Shown: one piece after another, positions 5,637 through 6,062 of the stretch
Layout: each line of letters begins with the position of its first letter
Numbering within the stretch: the first letter of the stretch is position 1
DNA from: a bacterium
GTDB lineage: Bacteria; Arandabacterota; Arandabacteria; Arandabacterales; JALGWA01
DNA length: 6,062 bases
Assembly: GCA_025774425.1 (NCBI GenBank)
Contig: JALGWA010000098.1
Span: forward strand, 1 to 6,062
Direction: 5' to 3'
Translations under genes and position numbers: made by a program
Notes under the pieces: model-generated
The model's database searches: none
The model's input: only the letters and a program-made list of their open reading frames with translations
Told to the model about the DNA's origin: nothing

Positions 5637-5954
5637 ATGCGGGTGGCGAAGGAAGATACCGTAAAGATCATCGCGGGCAACGACAAGGGGAAGACGGGCA
5701 AGGTGCTCAAGGTCTTTCCGGGCAAGGAGCGCATAATCGTCGAGGGTGTGAATTTCATCAAGAGGCACACCAAGGCGCGCTCGCGGATGGAGCCCGGCGG
5801 AATCATCGAGAAGGAAGCTCCCATTCACGTCTCGAACGTGATGGTGGTGTGCCCTCGCTGCGGCGCCGGTGTGCGTCCGAGGAGGACGACGCTCGCCGAG
5901 GGCAAGAGGGCCAGGATATGCAGCAAGTGCAATGAGATCATCGGAAAGGTCTAA
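5637..5954 (+). CDS. rplX: 50S ribosomal protein L24, zinc-ribbon form
   Basis: L24 is an assembly initiator that binds domain I of 23S rRNA and lies near the tunnel exit. The product is 105 residues (E. coli 104). The N-terminal KOW motif is clear at about 6-33: [20 protein letters not shown]. It is followed by [13 protein letters not shown] (34-46) and [19 protein letters not shown]. Two CxxC pairs, C72/C75 and C95/C98, form a likely zinc ribbon; E. coli L24 lacks such a full set, whereas many other bacteria have it. ATG 5637 matches the family start MR(V/I)(A/K)K and has GGAGG 5622-5626 at 10 bases. An alternative GTG at 5643 would remove two residues and is less likely. Five of eleven arginine codons are AGG. 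Confidence 0.97.
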   Translation: MRVAKEDTVKIIAGNDKGKTGKVLKVFPGKERIIVEGVNFIKRHTKARSRMEPGGIIEKEAPIHVSNVMVVCPRCGAGVRPRRTTLAEGKRARICSKCNEIIGKV

Positions 5955-5960
5955 GAGAGG
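5955..5960 (+). promoter_or_regulatory. Shine-Dalgarno before the gene after rplX
   Basis: GAGAGG directly follows the rplX stop codon and lies 11 bases before GTG 5972, the first start in the open frame that continues to the window edge. It supports, but at this spacing does not prove, GTG 5972 as start. Confidence 0.55.
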
Positions 5961-5971
5961 TCTGGCTGAAA

Positions 5972-6062
5972 GTGGCTGAGGAGAACAGAGAAGAAGCAAG
6001 GGAAAAGAAAGCCGAGGACGCGGCGGCGAAGGCCGGGGAGACCTCGGGCGTTGAGCCCGAGC
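5972..6062 (+). CDS. rplE: Probable 50S ribosomal protein L5, N-terminal extension only (partial)
   Basis: A frame opens at GTG 5972, 17 bases after rplX, and runs to the window edge without a stop. Its 30 visible residues begin (M)AEENREEAREKKAEDAAAK and continue with GETSGVEPE: acidic, Ala/Glu/Lys-rich low complexity with no recognisable domain. The gene after rplX in almost every bacterial S10/spc cluster is rplE, encoding L5, a 5S rRNA-binding protein of the central protuberance, so the name rests on gene order alone. Standard L5 begins its conserved part (RL...Y..E..P.L) within a few residues of the start, so this would be an L5 with an N-terminal extension of at least 30 residues. Such extensions exist in some bacterial groups. 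It could instead be an inserted small gene. Confidence 0.6.
   Translation, partial: MAEENREEAREKKAEDAAAKAGETSGVEPE

Noticed and set aside
4583..5824. Long open frame of 413 codons on the - strand across rplP to rplX
   Set aside because: Same reason: a shadow of conserved + strand genes, spanning several gene boundaries with no recognisable protein motif.
1..6062. Hidden accessory system, mobile element, CRISPR array, tRNA or small RNA gene
   Set aside because: Essentially all bases belong to canonical ribosomal protein genes; no repeats, transposase, integrase or tRNA-like cloverleaf were noticed on either strand, and no spacer exceeds 60 bases.

Overview
This is an ordinary, well-preserved stretch of bacterial core genome: the end of an elongation factor Tu gene followed by the S10 (and start of the spc) ribosomal protein cluster, all on the + strand. 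The order is tuf(3' end)-rpsJ-rplC-rplD-rplW-rplB-rpsS-rplV-rpsC-rplP-rpmC-rpsQ-rplN-rplX-[rplE start], the canonical bacterial order. Every gene is intact except the two cut by the window edges. I see no mobile element, CRISPR array, tRNA, rRNA or accessory system, and no evidence of a previously undescribed system.

Layout. Positions 2-115 encode the last 37 residues of EF-Tu. Only 30 bases then separate tuf from rpsJ, so the str-type end and the S10 operon look like one transcription unit, with no room for a long E. coli-style S10 leader. rpsJ to rplC is the only spacer longer than about 30 bases (60 bases), and it holds a strong GC-rich hairpin. From rplC to rplX the genes are packed at 3-20 base spacing, with one 4-base overlap (rplD/rplW, GTGA), and almost every start has a readable Shine-Dalgarno (SD) sequence. 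The window ends about 30 codons into a GTG-started reading frame that synteny says is rplE (L5), although the visible residues are an acidic low-complexity extension rather than recognisable L5.

How the genes work together. S10, S19, S3 and S17 are 30S proteins. L3, L4, L23, L2, L22, L16, L29, L14 and L24 are 50S proteins. L4 and L22 line the peptide exit tunnel, L23 and L29 surround its exit, L2, L3 and L16 lie near the peptidyl transferase region, and L14 lies at the subunit interface. Co-expression with EF-Tu links ribosome supply to elongation-factor supply.

Organism. The proteins are clearly bacterial (not archaeal or plastid-like in set and order). DNA is GC-rich, yet arginine is mostly written AGG (5 of 9 in rpsJ, 7 of 10 in rpsS and 5 of 11 in rplX by my count) and ATA isoleucine codons are common. 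That is unlike typical high-GC Proteobacteria or Actinobacteria. Four of thirteen visible starts are non-ATG (rpsJ GTG, rplW GTG, rpsC TTG, rplE GTG). L2 has DHPMGGGEG instead of the common DHPHGGGEG, and L24 carries a four-cysteine zinc ribbon. Together these suggest a deep-branching, perhaps uncultured bacterial lineage, but I cannot name the phylum from the sequence alone.
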